This document shows positions 1-12,139 of a stretch of DNA of 64,000 nt, piece by piece (the first letter of the stretch is position 1; the number at the start of each line of letters is the position of its first letter). The notes beneath the pieces are model-generated. The model had not been told where the DNA came from, ran no database searches, and was given only the letters and a program-made list of their open reading frames with translations. This DNA comes from Hepsetus odoe (lineage: Eukaryota; Chordata; Actinopteri; Characiformes; Hepsetidae), in NCBI GenBank assembly GCA_017165825.1, contig CM029385.1, positions 3,850,738-3,914,737 on the forward strand. Reading direction: 5' to 3'. The translations under genes and the position numbers were made by a program.

Positions 1-86
1 GCAACCTCAGGTAACACGCTGGTCCAGGACTCAAACCCACAGTCTTCTTGGGGTCAAGTGCTTAACCACGGGCCGCCACTGCCCCA
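1..86 (-). repeat. tRNA-derived SINE, partial copy cut by window edge
   Basis: Read on the minus strand, this matches the head of a SINE seen about ten times in the window: a GGGGCAGTGGCGG-like start, an A-box-like stretch, then a B-box-like segment (GGTTTGAGTCC). The window edge removes the rest. The family has the internal Pol III promoter layout of tRNA-derived SINEs. Confidence 0.7.
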
Positions 87-488
87 CAGACTGTCAGTGT
101 TGGTAATGCAGACTACAATTACAAACCGCAGCTAAAATCTGGGAAATTTGATGTAAAAACAATGAACGGTTCATATATATATATATATATTTATATATAA
201 CATTTTATAACTAAAACAATAATAAAACTTAAATAAGCACCTGCATGCACTCATCTCAACCAGACCATGTTAACAAGTTGGGGCTCCGAAGAGTTTAGTT
301 TAGTTGTTTTTAATATCACAGTGCATATCACAGCCTATCACAGTGCACCTAATTCATTTTATAACAAAATAGTTAAATGGATAAGTACAAAAAAACAGTA
401 AGCAAACGTGTTGAATAATGGTGATCTCAGTCTTAACCAGTATAACCAGGAATATGATTTTTTCCATAATCAAGCAGCATTAGGACTT

Positions 489-489
<1 letters not shown>

Positions 490-567
<78 letters not shown>

Positions 568-631
568 GTGGACAGATAGACAGACAGTCAGACATACAGA
601 TGGATTGACAGGTAGATAGATAGATAGATAA
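490..631. repeat. GATA/GACA tetranucleotide microsatellite
   Basis: About 15 uninterrupted GATA units are followed by GACA units, then a degenerate stretch and a second short GATA run. The composition is like the much longer tract at 20.5 kb, read on the other strand. Confidence 0.95.
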
Positions 632-760
632 TGTCTGTCATCGTTTACCTTTTACAGTATCTACATCCACATAAAAACAACAATCATTTCTCCAATAAAT
701 AAGACCAATCACTGAATCCCAGTGTGTTAATTATGCAAACCATGACCATACATATCCACA

Positions 761-1114
761 AGAGAGGAGAAGAGAAGAGAAGAGAAGAGGAGAGAAGAGA
801 AGAGGAGAGGAGAGAAGAGAAGAGAAGAGAAGAGAAGAGAAGAGAAGAGAAGAGAGAAGAGAGAAGAGAGGAGAGGAGAAGAGAAGAGGAGAGAAGAGGA
901 GAGGAGAGAAGAGAAGAGAAGAGAAGAGAAGAGGAGAGAAGAGAAGAGAAGAGAACAGAAGAGAAGAGAAGAGAAGAGAAGAGAAGAAAGAAGAGAGAAG
1001 AGAGGAGAGGAGAAGAGAAGAGGAGAGAAGAGGGGAGAAGAGAAGAGAAGAGAAGAGAAGAGAAGAGAAGAGAAGAGGAGAGAAGAGAAGAGAAGAGAAG
1101 AGGAGAGAAGAAGG
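761..1114. repeat. 350-bp polypurine tract (GAGAA/GAGGA)
   Basis: One strand is almost purely A and G for about 350 bp, made of AGAGA, AGAAG and GAGGA units. The Arg/Glu-rich and Ser/Leu-rich open frames on its two strands are by-products of this composition. It lies directly beside a CpG island. Such homopurine tracts can form triplex (H-DNA) structures; that is known behaviour, not shown here. Confidence 0.95.
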
Positions 1115-1149
1115 CACCTGTGCAGTCTTTAAACAGCCATTAAAGAGGC

Positions 1150-1800
1150 TTGTGCCCCAGCAGTCTCCTCAGCAGCGGGCAGGACGTTTAAAGGGCCCGG
1201 TGTCTGTTTAGATCCCCGCTTCAGCTCAGCTCAGTCCGAACCCGTTCAAAGCCCGACTCGGCTCCGAGCTGAACCCAGAAACGAGAGGAAGCGCTATTTA
1301 CCTGTTTTACCTGCGGGTTTCAGAGAAGTCGACGATTAACCGAGCGGGGTGGAAATAAAACGGAACGACGTCGAGTCTTCCTCCCGCTGCTCCTCAGTCA
1401 TGTGTTAGTTCATTATTCTGGCGCCTGTTCCGCCGCCGGAGGAGGATTTTTCCCCGCCGCTCCGCAGACGCAGAAGAAAAGAACGCGTCGACGCTCTTCA
1501 CGCGAGCGTTCTAGAACGTGACATTCCACGATCCGGCGCTCCAGAGCGAGCCAATTAACAATAAAGCGTTCTAGAACGAGCCAATTAAGACGGGAGCGTT
1601 CTAGAGCGCCTTTCTTCCTTTCATCCTGCCGCCGGAGGGTCTCCTCTGGGCTGACAGACGGCTCTCCAGTGTCCGACACTCAGAGCGGGAGGAGGAGAAG
1701 GATGGAGCCGTGTGACAGCAGAGCTGCGCGCGCAGCACTCGCTCTCGAGCCACGAAAGGGAGCGGGGCAGAGCGGCAGTGCGCATGCGCGGCTAGACGTA
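1150..1800. promoter_or_regulatory. CpG-island promoter with heat-shock-like dyads, CCAAT boxes and an NRF1 site
   Basis: This segment is GC-rich and full of CpG, unlike the AT-rich DNA on both sides. It holds GTTCTAGAAC at 1508-1517 and again at 1568-1577, with a near copy at 1598-1607. CCAAT occurs at 1551-1555 and 1581-1585. TGCGCATGCGCG at 1779-1790 is an NRF1-type palindrome. On the minus strand there is a good splice donor (CAG then GTAAAA) at about 1311/1310, so a leader exon running left, off the window, is possible. I cannot name the gene, and transcription in the plus direction is not excluded. Confidence 0.5.
1508..1607. promoter_or_regulatory. cluster of three HSE-like inverted repeats with two CCAAT boxes
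   Basis: Two perfect palindromes GTTCTAGAAC and one near copy (GTTCTAGAGC) each contain or approach TTCnnGAA, the core of heat-shock elements. Two of the three are associated with the same CCAATTAA sequence. The block looks like an imperfectly repeated unit. Binding by HSF or NF-Y is inferred from the motifs only. Confidence 0.4.
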
Positions 1801-2428
1801 CATACGTTTTCTTCTCGTCTAGTTTTCTGACATTATCATCTAGAGCTGGACTGCTTTTATGGGACTCCCCAGTATCTACCAGAATATTTCATATTGTACT
1901 GATAGATATTCATAATATAATATATTCAACATATAATACAATATATTGTACAATATTTGGGCATATAATAAAGCATATTACGTATGAATGTATAATTTAA
2001 TAAGCTGTTATTATACTATGTTATATTATATTTGATTATATTTAAATGTAATTCATTTTATACATTAATGCAGCCCCCATGTCCCCCCACCTCCCTCCAT
2101 GGTAATAGCCTTCAATACATCTAAACAGAGTGTGATGGTTGCAGAGCCACTGGCTGCTGATCTGAGAGCAGTTTTGTGCTCTCCTATGGCAGGGCTTTGG
2201 ATGATGGGGGGTCCCGGACCAGGTCCTTTATTGAGGCTCCTATCAGGGCGACAGGGAGTAAAACAGGGCCTTTCCCTTTTCCCTCGGGAGGCCCTATCGC
2301 TTCCAGCCAGCCCGAGGCCATGCCCACAGCTAGTCCACTATTGTTCCACTGGGGGAGGATTACTGAATGGACCTTAATGACCTGCAGGATCTCCAGTGTA
2401 GGGCACCACCATCCCACCCACCCACCCA
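1801..2428. other. AT-rich then unique sequence, no gene seen
   Basis: Positions 1880-2070 are very AT-rich. Positions 2070-2400 are ordinary unique sequence with short open frames but no convincing splice sites or protein family. Confidence 0.5.
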
Positions 2429-2429
2429 C

Positions 2430-2430
2430 T

Positions 2431-2465
<35 letters not shown>

Positions 2466-2514
2466 ATACATACACAGACACACATACACACACAGACACA
2501 CATACACACATCCA

Positions 2515-2559
<45 letters not shown>

Positions 2560-2684
2560 ATACACACAGGCACACATACACACACAGACACACATACACA
2601 CACACACACACAAACACACATACACACACAGACACACATACATACAAACACAACCACACACACACACACACACACACACACAAC

Positions 2685-2719
<35 letters not shown>

Positions 2720-3153
2720 ATACACACACAGACACACATACATACACACACACACACAGACACACACACACACAAACACACATACACACAGACACACATA
2801 CATACAAACACAACCACACACACACAGACACACACACACGTACAAGCAGATATGCACACAATCACACAGACACACATACAAACACAACCACACACACACA
2901 CACATACAAACACAACCACACACACACACACAGACACACCTACACACATACACACACACATATGAGCAGATATGCACACAACCACACACACACACACATA
3001 CAAGCACATACACACACACCCACACACACACACACACACATACAAGTACATACATGCACACCCACACACACACACATACAAGCACATACACGCACACCCA
3101 CACACACACACACACACATACAAGCACATACACACACACCCACACACACACAA
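2430..3153. repeat. complex CA-rich minisatellite, about 720 bp
   Basis: Runs of (CA)n are broken by CATA, CAGA, AACACAACC and AAGCA variants. Several higher-order units recur, for example GCACATACACGCACACCCA. The Thr/His and Cys/Val-rich frames across it are artefacts of the repeat. Confidence 0.95.
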
Positions 3154-4646
3154 AGAGAGATAGATAAAGAAAGCTGCGTCCCATAGCCTTTGGTAATACC
3201 ATCACTAGTAAATACAATACTTGCCCAGCTTGAGAGGAAAGAGGGATGGAAAAGAATACATGAGGAAAGAGAGAGAGAAAGAGAGAGGGAGGAAGTACTG
3301 TAAGCGTGCAGTCAGGAGATAAAGAGGGTGCATGAGTGAAATATGACGCATAGCGAGAACATGCTGAAAAGAACAAAGAAAAGACCAACAGAGAGAGCCA
3401 GGGAGATGAAAAATCAGGTTCTCTGAATTAGCCAGACTGACAGACATGAGTGACAGAGAACACGTGAGCTCGGAAAGAAGAACTGGAGAGCCAGAGGAGG
3501 AGAGAGAAAGAAGGGTTCAGCCCATATCTTTGATTGTCGGTAGCAGACTTGCAGAAGCTGAAAGGATGCTGCCTTTGAGAAGAACCACCACTGTGAATTT
3601 AGGTCAGCCCCCTCCCCCTACCCATTTTTCATCCCTCCTTTTGAAGCAGGCAAGACGGAGATACCTTCTGCGTTCACTCCTGCTGGATAAGGCCTGAACA
3701 TTAATGCGTGTTCAGAATCGCTGTGGTGGGTTTATTCAGGATGGGCGTTATGGTGGTACCTTTCTGTGGATGGATTGGGTAAAAAGAGGTGGGTACATTG
3801 TACGGCTATAGTGTATGACTGTGAACCTACAGGGTACCTAATAAAAGGGTTTTCCAAACAAGTCATAGCATAATTTTATTTATAAGACCTTTTCAAACTC
3901 TCTATATCGCTTAGACAATTGCAACCATTTTAACAAACACATATCTCCAAAATACTGGCTTTATAGAGCAGGAAAATAGAGTATTTATACTTGGAATACA
4001 AGTGAATGTTCATTTTGGATCACTACGAAAGCTCCCATCATTGAAGCTGGAATTTAAAAAATATAAAGGAATTTAATGTAGCAATAGAAACGCATGATTT
4101 TGTCTCTGACAATGAAATGATCCCTGTTTTGACCTTGGGCTTAAAAGAGAGTCTGGGCTGAATCACTCCTTACGACTGTCAGTGGGTGGGGCTAAACAAC
4201 AGAGCAGGCTGAAGGAGGCGCTTTTATTTAAATGCACTAATTTGACTGAGATTACAAAAAATAATACATGATACAATACATAATACATAATACAAACCAG
4301 AAAATCATTGTTGTTGTGACTTTTGAATTGTTTTACAGGTATGCATTGAACTAACTGGACACAGACTGATATGTGTTGAACTCATAGTTTAATCACAGAC
4401 GGATTAATACAAGCTCATTTAGAACAGCATTTACGACCATGTTACAAAGGTAGCATAAATAAATCACTAGTGCTCTTATTACAGCAACACATCAAAGAGC
4501 TGGCAAAAGTGAATCACTCAAAAGTAGAATTCATCAAATGGACAGATATCTATTGTTTATTTACACCGGATGTCCAACCCTAGGGACCTATTGTCCCAGA
4601 GTTCAGCTCCAGTCCCAATCTAACTTGATCTGGTTGGCAAAAACTG
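3154..4646. other. unique intergenic sequence, no gene recognised
   Basis: A purine-rich stretch (3225-3520) follows the CA repeat, then AT-rich DNA. An 83-codon plus-strand frame at 3446-3697 has low-complexity Arg/Glu content and no recognisable domain. Confidence 0.5.
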
Positions 4647-4840
4647 CGGCAGTGGTGGTCTAGTGGTTAGGGACTTGGCCCCAGGACTGGAAGGTCGTGG
4701 TTTTGAATCCCAGACCAGTAGGATGCCCTGAAGTACCCTTGAGCAAGGTACCGACCCCATCACTGCTGCCCCTTGCTGCATGTGTGTTTGGGTGAATTGC
4801 AGAGGTTGTGTTTCACAATGACAGATCACTTCACTGAGCA
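4647..4840 (+). repeat. tRNA-derived SINE
   Basis: It begins GCGGCAGTGGTGGTCTAGTG (A-box-like), has GGTTTTGAATCCC (B-box-like), then the family body GTACCCTTGAGCAAGGTACC and the tail CACAATGACAGATCACTTCA. It is close to full length. Confidence 0.85.
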
Positions 4841-5938
4841 TTAATGCCATGTGTGTTGAAACTAAACTCTTAAGACCAAGGGCCATGACTCGGCACACCT
4901 GATCCTGACCTTGCAATGGTGCCAAGATTGGGTAACTCTGATCTAGATCTTTTTAAGTGCCAGTGTAATTAGACTGAGCATTCAAAGTGTCTGTGAAGCT
5001 TTAGCACAAATCTTTCTTGATCACACGTATCTTGCAACTATTGCGAGATACACCTGCCCAGTTCAGCTGGAAGCAGCTGTTTGCTTTGGAAGGCAGTGGA
5101 GCAGGATGATCCTGGAGCTTTCATTTTCATTTCAGGCTCTCATGAAGGACTTATGTTTTCATCTACAAATGTCCTCGTCCACCGGGTGACTGCTCAGTGC
5201 CTTGTTTTTTGGTATGAAGCCTCCCTCCCTGCTGATAAAACACCCCAGGAAACTGGCCGCCACTACAAAGCCCACTGTGTGGAAATAGAAGTTCAACCAG
5301 GCAATTCTGCCTAAAGAAAACGAAAGTGAACACGCCTCTTCTGTGCCCTGGGTTCAGGAGCAGCAAATCGGAAACAGGAAACAGCAGTGATTATGCAAAT
5401 TCCACACAGACCTCAAAGCTCTCTTGTCTTTCAAGGCCCTTTTTAATCATTAAATTAATCCAGTGTCCTGTATTAAACTCCAGGAGAACTTCAGTGCAGA
5501 TCTCTGGAAGGTTGCCCTTTCCTAGACCCTATTGTGTCCTTTAATAAGAAATATTAATACATGGGACAATGCATGGGACATTAACGCATGCCCTTGTCCA
5601 AACACAAAGGCTCACACACAGGCAGGAGCACTTCTTTTTTACAGCCATACAATTTATACTGTTGGAGTCCTCCCCACCCTCATCCCAGCCACACATCAAC
5701 ATATAGTTGCACAAACTGCACTTTCGCAGATGCAAATCACTTATAATTACTGTAACTTGGCTTCAGATCAGTCTCGTATCGCTTGTATTTGGGGCAATTT
5801 AGCAAAAAAAAGGATTATATCATGATATTTCATTTTAATAAATGCAGTATGTCACAACATTTTTTTATAGACATCTGAAAAAAATGGACCAACCACAAAA
5901 AACCCTCAATGCTGCCTATAACAGTATACAAAAATGAA
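4841..5938. other. unique intergenic sequence, no gene recognised
   Basis: Only short open frames are present, without family signatures. Nothing repetitive stands out. Confidence 0.5.
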
Positions 5939-6172
5939 AGTGACAACCCTTGTCATTGCGAGGTCACAGCACAGCACATGTGAACCACAATGAAACTGGA
6001 TCTCTGCATTTAACCCATGCACTCAAACACCGTGCAGCAGTGGGCAGCTGTTGAAAGCGCCCGGGGAGCAGTGACGGGGACGGTACCTTGCTCAAGGGTA
6101 CCTCAGGGCAACCTACTTGTGAGGGAATCGAACCCACAAACTCCCTAACCACTAGGCCACCGCTGCCCGGTG
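5939..6172 (-). repeat. tRNA-derived SINE, near full length
   Basis: This is the same family as at 4647, in inverted orientation. It ends at GCAGCGGTGGCC on the minus strand. The body includes GGTACCTTGCTCAAGGGTAC and CGCCCGGGGAGCAGTGACGG as read on the plus strand, almost identical to the copy at 53474-53684. Confidence 0.85.
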
Positions 6173-6980
6173 TAAAATAACAGTAAAGTATAATTATAGG
6201 AAACAAAAATGGTAATATTATTATTATTTGTTATAGTATATTTGTATAGTATATTATTTGTTATAGTTTGAGTTATAATGTGTGGATACGTGGATTAAAA
6301 TAAAAAAGAAAGCTGTTTTATGTTTTTTTTTCAAATTTTCTGAGCATTTTTGGATTGGCTGAACATCTCAGTGCGACATCTAGTGGTAGATTTAGACATT
6401 ACACTCCTTCTGCTAACCTCACACATTTTCTTCCATGCATGCTGGTGTTTTATCTAAAAAAGATATATTTCTTAAAGACATATGACCTTCCTGGAATACT
6501 GATAATTAGGAACTCATACATAATTTATATTCATTCAACTTCTATATCACAGAAGGGACATTCATTATCTACATCCAGGAATTAGATCTATTTCTGACCT
6601 ATTTTTTTCTCTGTATATCTCTGTATTAATAATTCATGAAGGTCCCACTTGATTCGCTCAGCCAATCACCTTAAAGCTTACCCGTCCTGCACCCAACCAC
6701 CCACCCGTCCTGCAACCAAACACATGCACAAACACCAGTCTGAACATTAAAACCACCAAGAGATGAAGTGAAGAAGGGTTTTCTCCTGACATTGCCTTTT
6801 GGATCAGACCTCACAAAGGAGCTTAAAGAAGAATTAAACCAAGGAGGGATTTTATGGTTCTTTATGTATTCAAACATCTGGAAAAAGAACTGATCTGAAT
6901 GAAGTACATTTAAAGAGAAATCTGACAAGAAGTATTTTACAGGGGGTAGTGGGTGTTTTTATAAAGTTTATTTACAGCTT

Positions 6981-7115
6981 GGACAGCAGTGGTCTAGTGT
7001 TTAGGGACTAGGTCCCAAGATCAGTTGGTTTTGGTTTTGCATCCTGAACTTGTAGCTTGCCCTGAGCTGCCCATGAGCAAGATACTGTCCCCATCACTGC
7101 TCCCTAATACACTGG
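6981..7115 (+). repeat. tRNA-derived SINE, diverged copy
   Basis: The head GGACAGCAGTGGTCTAGTGT and the body GCCCATGAGCAAGATACTGT match the family. The B box has decayed (TTTTGCATCCTG). Confidence 0.75.
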
Positions 7116-7288
7116 ATGTACACAGCTGCACCATGTGTAGGTTAAATACAGAGACAGCATTAAGAGGAAATAAAAGTAAAAGAGGAACAAATCAAACTAA
7201 AGGTAAAAACATAGTGGTTAAAACAGAAAATTGTATAAAATACAGTACTGCTCTGGAGTGTAAACACAGCAAAAAGCTGCAGGAGTAC

Positions 7289-7441
7289 AGTAATAGCAGT
7301 TCCTGCTAAAGCCTGAGTGGACTGATAAACCGCTGGAAGCTGTCTGGACAGTCCTCTCTCAGCTAAACAAGCTTGTAGCTCCATCAGTTTGGAGACTCGG
7401 CTGGACCACATCAAAATCCGTCCCATGGCGAGACAATCCTT
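7289..7441 (-). CDS. candidate coding exon, unidentified protein (downstream of the pair)
   Basis: On the minus strand an acceptor (GGTGTCAG before AAGGATTG) opens a phase-0 frame beginning KDCLAMGRIL and continuing through WSSRVSKLMELQACLAERGL and QLPAVYQSTQALAGTAIT. The amino-acid mix is that of an amphipathic helical protein, and the frame joins the exon at 7608-7719 without a phase break. The 3' limit is uncertain. I end it at a weak GT near 7289, beyond which the frame stays open but becomes AT-rich and unconvincing. I do not recognise the family. It lies downstream of the stop of the candidate microprotein gene, so it is either a separate gene or a longer isoform. Confidence 0.35.
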
Positions 7442-7607
7442 CTGACACCAGTTTCCCCTCATGTCTCTTCTCCAGATGTGCTCCAGATGTGTTCAGAAAA
7501 CATTACTGTCTGCACTGAAACGGAACACCTCACTCAGCAGGATAAGGACAGTGTATTCAGTATCAGCCATCACCAGGCCTTCCTTTTCTTCAGTGAACAT
7601 CAGCTAC

Positions 7608-7719
7608 CTTCAGGTCAGGGCTGTGGTTGGAGATCAGCTGCTCTGTCAGAAGCTGAAGGGCTGCACTGAGCTGCCGAACTGCACCGGCTCCGTTTCCTGC
7701 ACCGACAGTGGAACGCCAT
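7608..7719 (-). CDS. candidate coding exon, unidentified protein (upstream of the pair)
   Basis: A 112-nt exon on the minus strand has a strong acceptor (TTTCTTCTTTTTACATCAG) and a donor CTGAAG followed by GTAGCT. It is open in one frame (WRSTVGAGNG... then VRQLSAALQLLTEQLISNHS, PDLK). It needs one base to complete its first codon and ends in phase 0, exactly what the exon at 7441 requires. The intron between them is 166 nt. The protein family is not recognised, and no matching upstream exon was found. Confidence 0.35.
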
Positions 7720-8199
7720 CTGATGTAAAAAGAAGAAATACGACGGTCTGTTGTTATAATCAGCGATGGACACGTTACATTTAAAACACTCCACGTCTAT
7801 TTACGTTCCCATTTCCACCAAATCAGATAAAGCGTTCACGACCGTGTGGACTGCAGCGCTGCATGACCTGTTAATGATCTCTCCATCACAGAGACCATTA
7901 CAACATAACTCACTAGGCTTTCTAGGAATTTCCCTTCTCACAATAACACTATATCAAAATAGAGTCTGAATGAAATATTATTCGGATGTTATCAATTCAC
8001 TGAAATATTCAGTTCTTTAATATGTGGAATCTCGGTGAATCTACAAACTGTATAGTTCATGTTAACATGTGTCGATTCATTCAGTGATATCAGGGATCTG
8101 CACAGCTGATGTGATGGAAGGATTTGGGGATCAGGTTGGAATCACAGGCCAGAAACTAGAACTAAAGGGGTTCGTCAGTCTAGAGCTCAAACTGTGTCC

Positions 8200-8205
8200 T
8201 TTATT
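8200..8205 (-). terminator. AATAAA polyadenylation signal
   Basis: TTTATT on the plus strand is AATAAA on the minus strand, four bases after the TAA stop of the hydrophobic-tail exon. The same signal is kept in the inverted copy near 24.16 kb. Confidence 0.5.
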
Positions 8206-8209
8206 TCTC

Positions 8210-8325
8210 TTAAATCTGCATTACATAAATGAAGATTGTGAGCAGACCTCCACAGGAGAAGAACCCCTTGAGGACCTTCCAGGTCTTGTACACACGACTG
8301 GTTACAGCCTTCCACACGCCCGAAA
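8210..8325 (-). CDS. terminal coding exon of the candidate microprotein gene
   Basis: The exon runs from acceptor CTGCAG to TAA at 8212-8210. Exon plus 3' UTR (to about 8126) is repeated, inverted, at 24043-24242 with only scattered differences. The homology begins essentially at the exon start, while the flanking DNA differs. Confidence 0.45.
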
Positions 8326-11300
8326 CTGCAGAGAACAAAGAGCAAAGACCAGCTGAAACGTTACAGTCTCCACTGGGTCACAAGAAAAGGTCACAAAGTG
8401 CGTCCTATTGTGTCCCATTAAACACAGAGATTATAATAAAAGTCCCAGACGTGTCTTGATGTTAACGTTTGCAAAAATACACGTTTAACAGTTTCTTTCA
8501 GTTAATGATAGAGATCAGAAAGTTATATATTCTGTTATGATGTTAGAATATTCCCATCACTCAGTGACTATAAAGCAATTCATAAGCAACTGCTTTGGTA
8601 TTTTGTGACAAACTCCAGACTTGAGCACCACCTACTCAAAAATCCAGATGATTAAATGCTAACAATAGCACTGTAATATAAAATAATATAATATATAATA
8701 TAATGAAATAATATGAAATATTATATTTGAATCAAACCTGCAGCCAGGCAGGGTGAATGTAAATTTCTTTGAATTAGTTTTAACAATGATTTATGTTGCT
8801 AAGATGATTTCATTACTGTTGCTATTGTGGGAATCAAAAGCCCAAGTGAATGCCACAGGAACGCCCTCATGGTCAGACAGGCGAGTTTCGTTCTCATGTC
8901 TGGAGTCAGTTTCGGTTGATTTACGAGACGTGGCTCTTAGCTGGACTCAGTTTGATCCTCAGGCCAGGTTTTGAGGAATCTGTTTCCTGCTTTTCTTTTC
9001 TTTTCAAGGACTCACAATATGTGCATGTTTGGAATTTGATTGTCTTTGAGCTTCTTGCTGGTGAATGTTCACCCGACTGGTCCATCTGGGAACATGGCTG
9101 TAATACAGACAGTATCAGAGGATTAGTTAGAGCCCGTTTCAGTTTTGTCCAGACCGGTAGACTGGTACACTGGACTGGGAGTATTGGTATTGCCATGCTG
9201 TGCTCCGAGCTGGTTGTGTTTTTGATCTACAGCCTCCTCTCACTTTTACCAACATGCTGTAATATCACAAAGAACAACACATTATTGAGAAATGAAAAAA
9301 ATATAGACTTTATTCCTTTTTCAGAGCCTATAAAGAATCTGAACCACTGTCCCACATGTGCATGATGTCACTTCCCTTTCTGAGTCAGAAGCGAAACTGG
9401 CGTGCCGAGCTTAGAGCAGAGTGATGCGCTATGACTGTTGCTCCCCTGAAAACCCTGAGGTCCAAATAAGGCAGAAGAAATGCAGAAGCAGCTCTGAACA
9501 TGAACATGAGCTACAAGAAGGAAAGAAAAGAGATGAACAAACTGGAGAATATCCAGAAAAGCAAGACAGCAAAAGGGTTTGTGGGACCCAAAAAACTAAC
9601 TCTTGACTAAGGACACAGCCCTGCTCTAAACCACGAGGGATTCGTCAGAATGTTTATACAATTGTTATTTCCTCAAGGGCGCGGTAACTTACATTCACAG
9701 AAGAGCTTCAAGACTTGAGTCAGACGCATTCTTGCCTGGATGTTAAAAAAGGTAATGTACAAATCTATCTTCCTAGGCTTTTTTTGAGTGGGGGCTGTCA
9801 TAATTAATTTCAGGGCAATGGTTCAATATGGAAAAAACTAGATGTTAGGTGCTGCAGAAAGGTCATGGGAGGTGTGGATCATAAGCCATTCTTAAGTTTG
9901 AAAAATTAAGTTGGAAAATTTTCAAACTTAAGTCATCACTGAACAGTCAGGAGGGTTTGAAATGTTCTTTAAGGGCTTGAAAAAAAGGCTTCAGATGTCC
10001 CACTATTTTATCACCCCAAATTTAACATTCATGAGCTCAGCAGACTCAAGAAGGTTGTTTCTGAAGTAGATTAAACATCTGTATGTGTTGCAGACATGGT
10101 GACTCTTGATTCCAATCACCCCCACTTCACCATTTTCTATTTATGCTGCAACTCTGCTTTGAGATCATTTAGCCAGCTTCCTTTTTTGTCTGTGTCTGTG
10201 CTGAAATCAGTTTTATTGTGGTTCACGGTGGACTTTTTCAGTTAGCATTGCCAGTTAAGGAGTGTGACTAGCTGCTCATCCTGCTCAACTTGATTTGCTT
10301 CTCACAGCAGGCTATACTGTCTTGAAGACCAATTCAGAAAGTAAAACTAAAGTGTGACACATCAAATATAGTGTGATGTATTTTTAAACCCACTGAAGCG
10401 CTCCATGGCCGTCATGCTTTAACACATCTGGACTGATGTTCTCCTCCTACACTGTGGGCTCACTGTGGGTCGTCTTCACTTGGGCTGGAAAGAAAGTCTT
10501 TGTAATACTGTAGAGTATAGTTTTGTCTTCGGACTTGTTTTTCAGAGGGAACCCCAAATTTGTGAACAGTAAAATTACTTTTATTGGATCCTGCAAAGAA
10601 ACCTCATTTTATATAGCAATGGCTCTACAACCGAAAGGAAGCACATGCCCTTGGAAACTGCATTACACACACAGCCTAACCTGCATTGTTAGGTTAAATT
10701 ATCAAATTTGTAGATCTGTATTCCTTTTATTATTATTATTTTTTTTTTGTATTTATGTATTATTTGTAGATCTCACCTCCTTACATTTTCAGAACATTTC
10801 ACTTTAGTTTTAACGCATTTGATGGAATTGATCTGTTATTTTATTTTGCATCACCTTCCCAACATCAGCACCTATTTCCTCCTCAATGGACGGAAGCGTT
10901 CCCAAACCTTTTGGTGTAAACAGGACATGTGACATGTGCCAACCAATATCCAGCCTGCAGAATGGGGATTAGTGATCATTTTGATTAATACATTAAAATA
11001 AATCTACTGTCGTCCGTCTGTGTCAACATATTTGATCCACAAACTGTAAAAAGAGCTGCAAGTCCTTTAACCTCATAATCAGGTCTGGATACCTCTCTCT
11101 GAATGTGCGTCTAAGGTCTGTCAAGTAAAGGTGTCATAGAAGGAGCAAAAAACCGTGTAGAGTCAATAATAATGATAATAAAGCTCAGTTGAACCATAAT
11201 ATCATTTTAAAAAGCAATGGTTTTAAAGAGGTCACAGTATCGGATTTAAAATATGTTCACATTCAGAAACAAATGTGATTAACGAATGTGTTTTATTTTT

Positions 11301-12106
11301 GTGATCATGGAACTCGGTTAATGCACTGATGTAACTTATTAGTGGAATCAGCTAAAAAAAAAAAACAATGACATGGAAATACAAAATAATTATTTACATG
11401 ATTTAATTTTCATACAATACACCATAAAAAATAAAAAAAAAATATATATATATATACACACACACACAGCACTGTGCAAAAGTTTTAAGCAGGTCTGAAA
11501 AAATGCTGTAAACAGAACGCTTTCAGAAATATAAATAATGATTGTTTATTTTGATCAATTTACAAAATGCAAAGTGAGCGAACAAAAGAAAAATCTCAAT
11601 CAGATCAATATTTGGTGTTACTACCCTTTTCCTTCAAACCAGCATCAGTTCTTCTAGGTACACCTGCACACAGTCAGGGATTCTGTAGGATTATAGTCGG
11701 TGTCTGATCAACCAGTTTACCAAACAGGTACTGATGATCATCACTGTCACACGGAGGAGAAACACAGTCATGTTTGGAACAACAGACAAGGCGAGTTCCT
11801 TCAGAGACTGTGTGCAAGTGTACCTAGAAGAACTGATGCTGTTTTGAAGGCAAAGGGTTTTTTTTTAATTTTTGGTCACACCAGATATTGATTCGATTTA
11901 GATTCTCTTTTGTTCATTCACTGCATTTTGTTGATTGATGAAAATAAATGATGAACACTTCCATTTCTGAAAGCATTCTTTGTTTACAGCATTTTTTCAC
12001 ACCTGCCTAAAACTTTTGCACAGTACTGTGTGTATTTTCTTCTTCCCCCAGTCCCTGAATATTTTTATTAAAACACGCTGACCGAAAAAAAGACTCCAGA
12101 TTATGA

Positions 12107-12139
<33 letters not shown>

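Larger units (their letters stand above)
8346..11454. other. intron or intergenic sequence with short repeats, no confident exon
   Basis: If the microprotein gene is real, this is its intron. A 171-codon plus-strand frame (8850-9365) has no recognisable domain. A minus-strand stretch at about 9440-9520 follows a good acceptor (CCTTCTTGTAG), but I could not place a matching donor. Small shared repeats lie at 10391 and 10902. Confidence 0.4.

Noticed and set aside
724..1143. 139-codon Arg/Glu-rich open frame
   Set aside because: It lies wholly on the GA-rich microsatellite, and the opposite strand is equally open. Composition explains it.
1413..1679. 88-codon minus-strand frame in the CpG island with repeated LER...NWL units
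   Set aside because: The repeats are the promoter dyads and CCAAT boxes read as codons. There is no splice or domain support.
2176..3388. Long Thr/His and Cys/Val frames, up to 336 codons
   Set aside because: They are translations of the CA minisatellite.
8850..9365. 171-codon plus-strand frame
   Set aside because: No recognised domain and no supporting signals. It lies inside the possible microprotein intron. Kept in mind but not supported as a gene.
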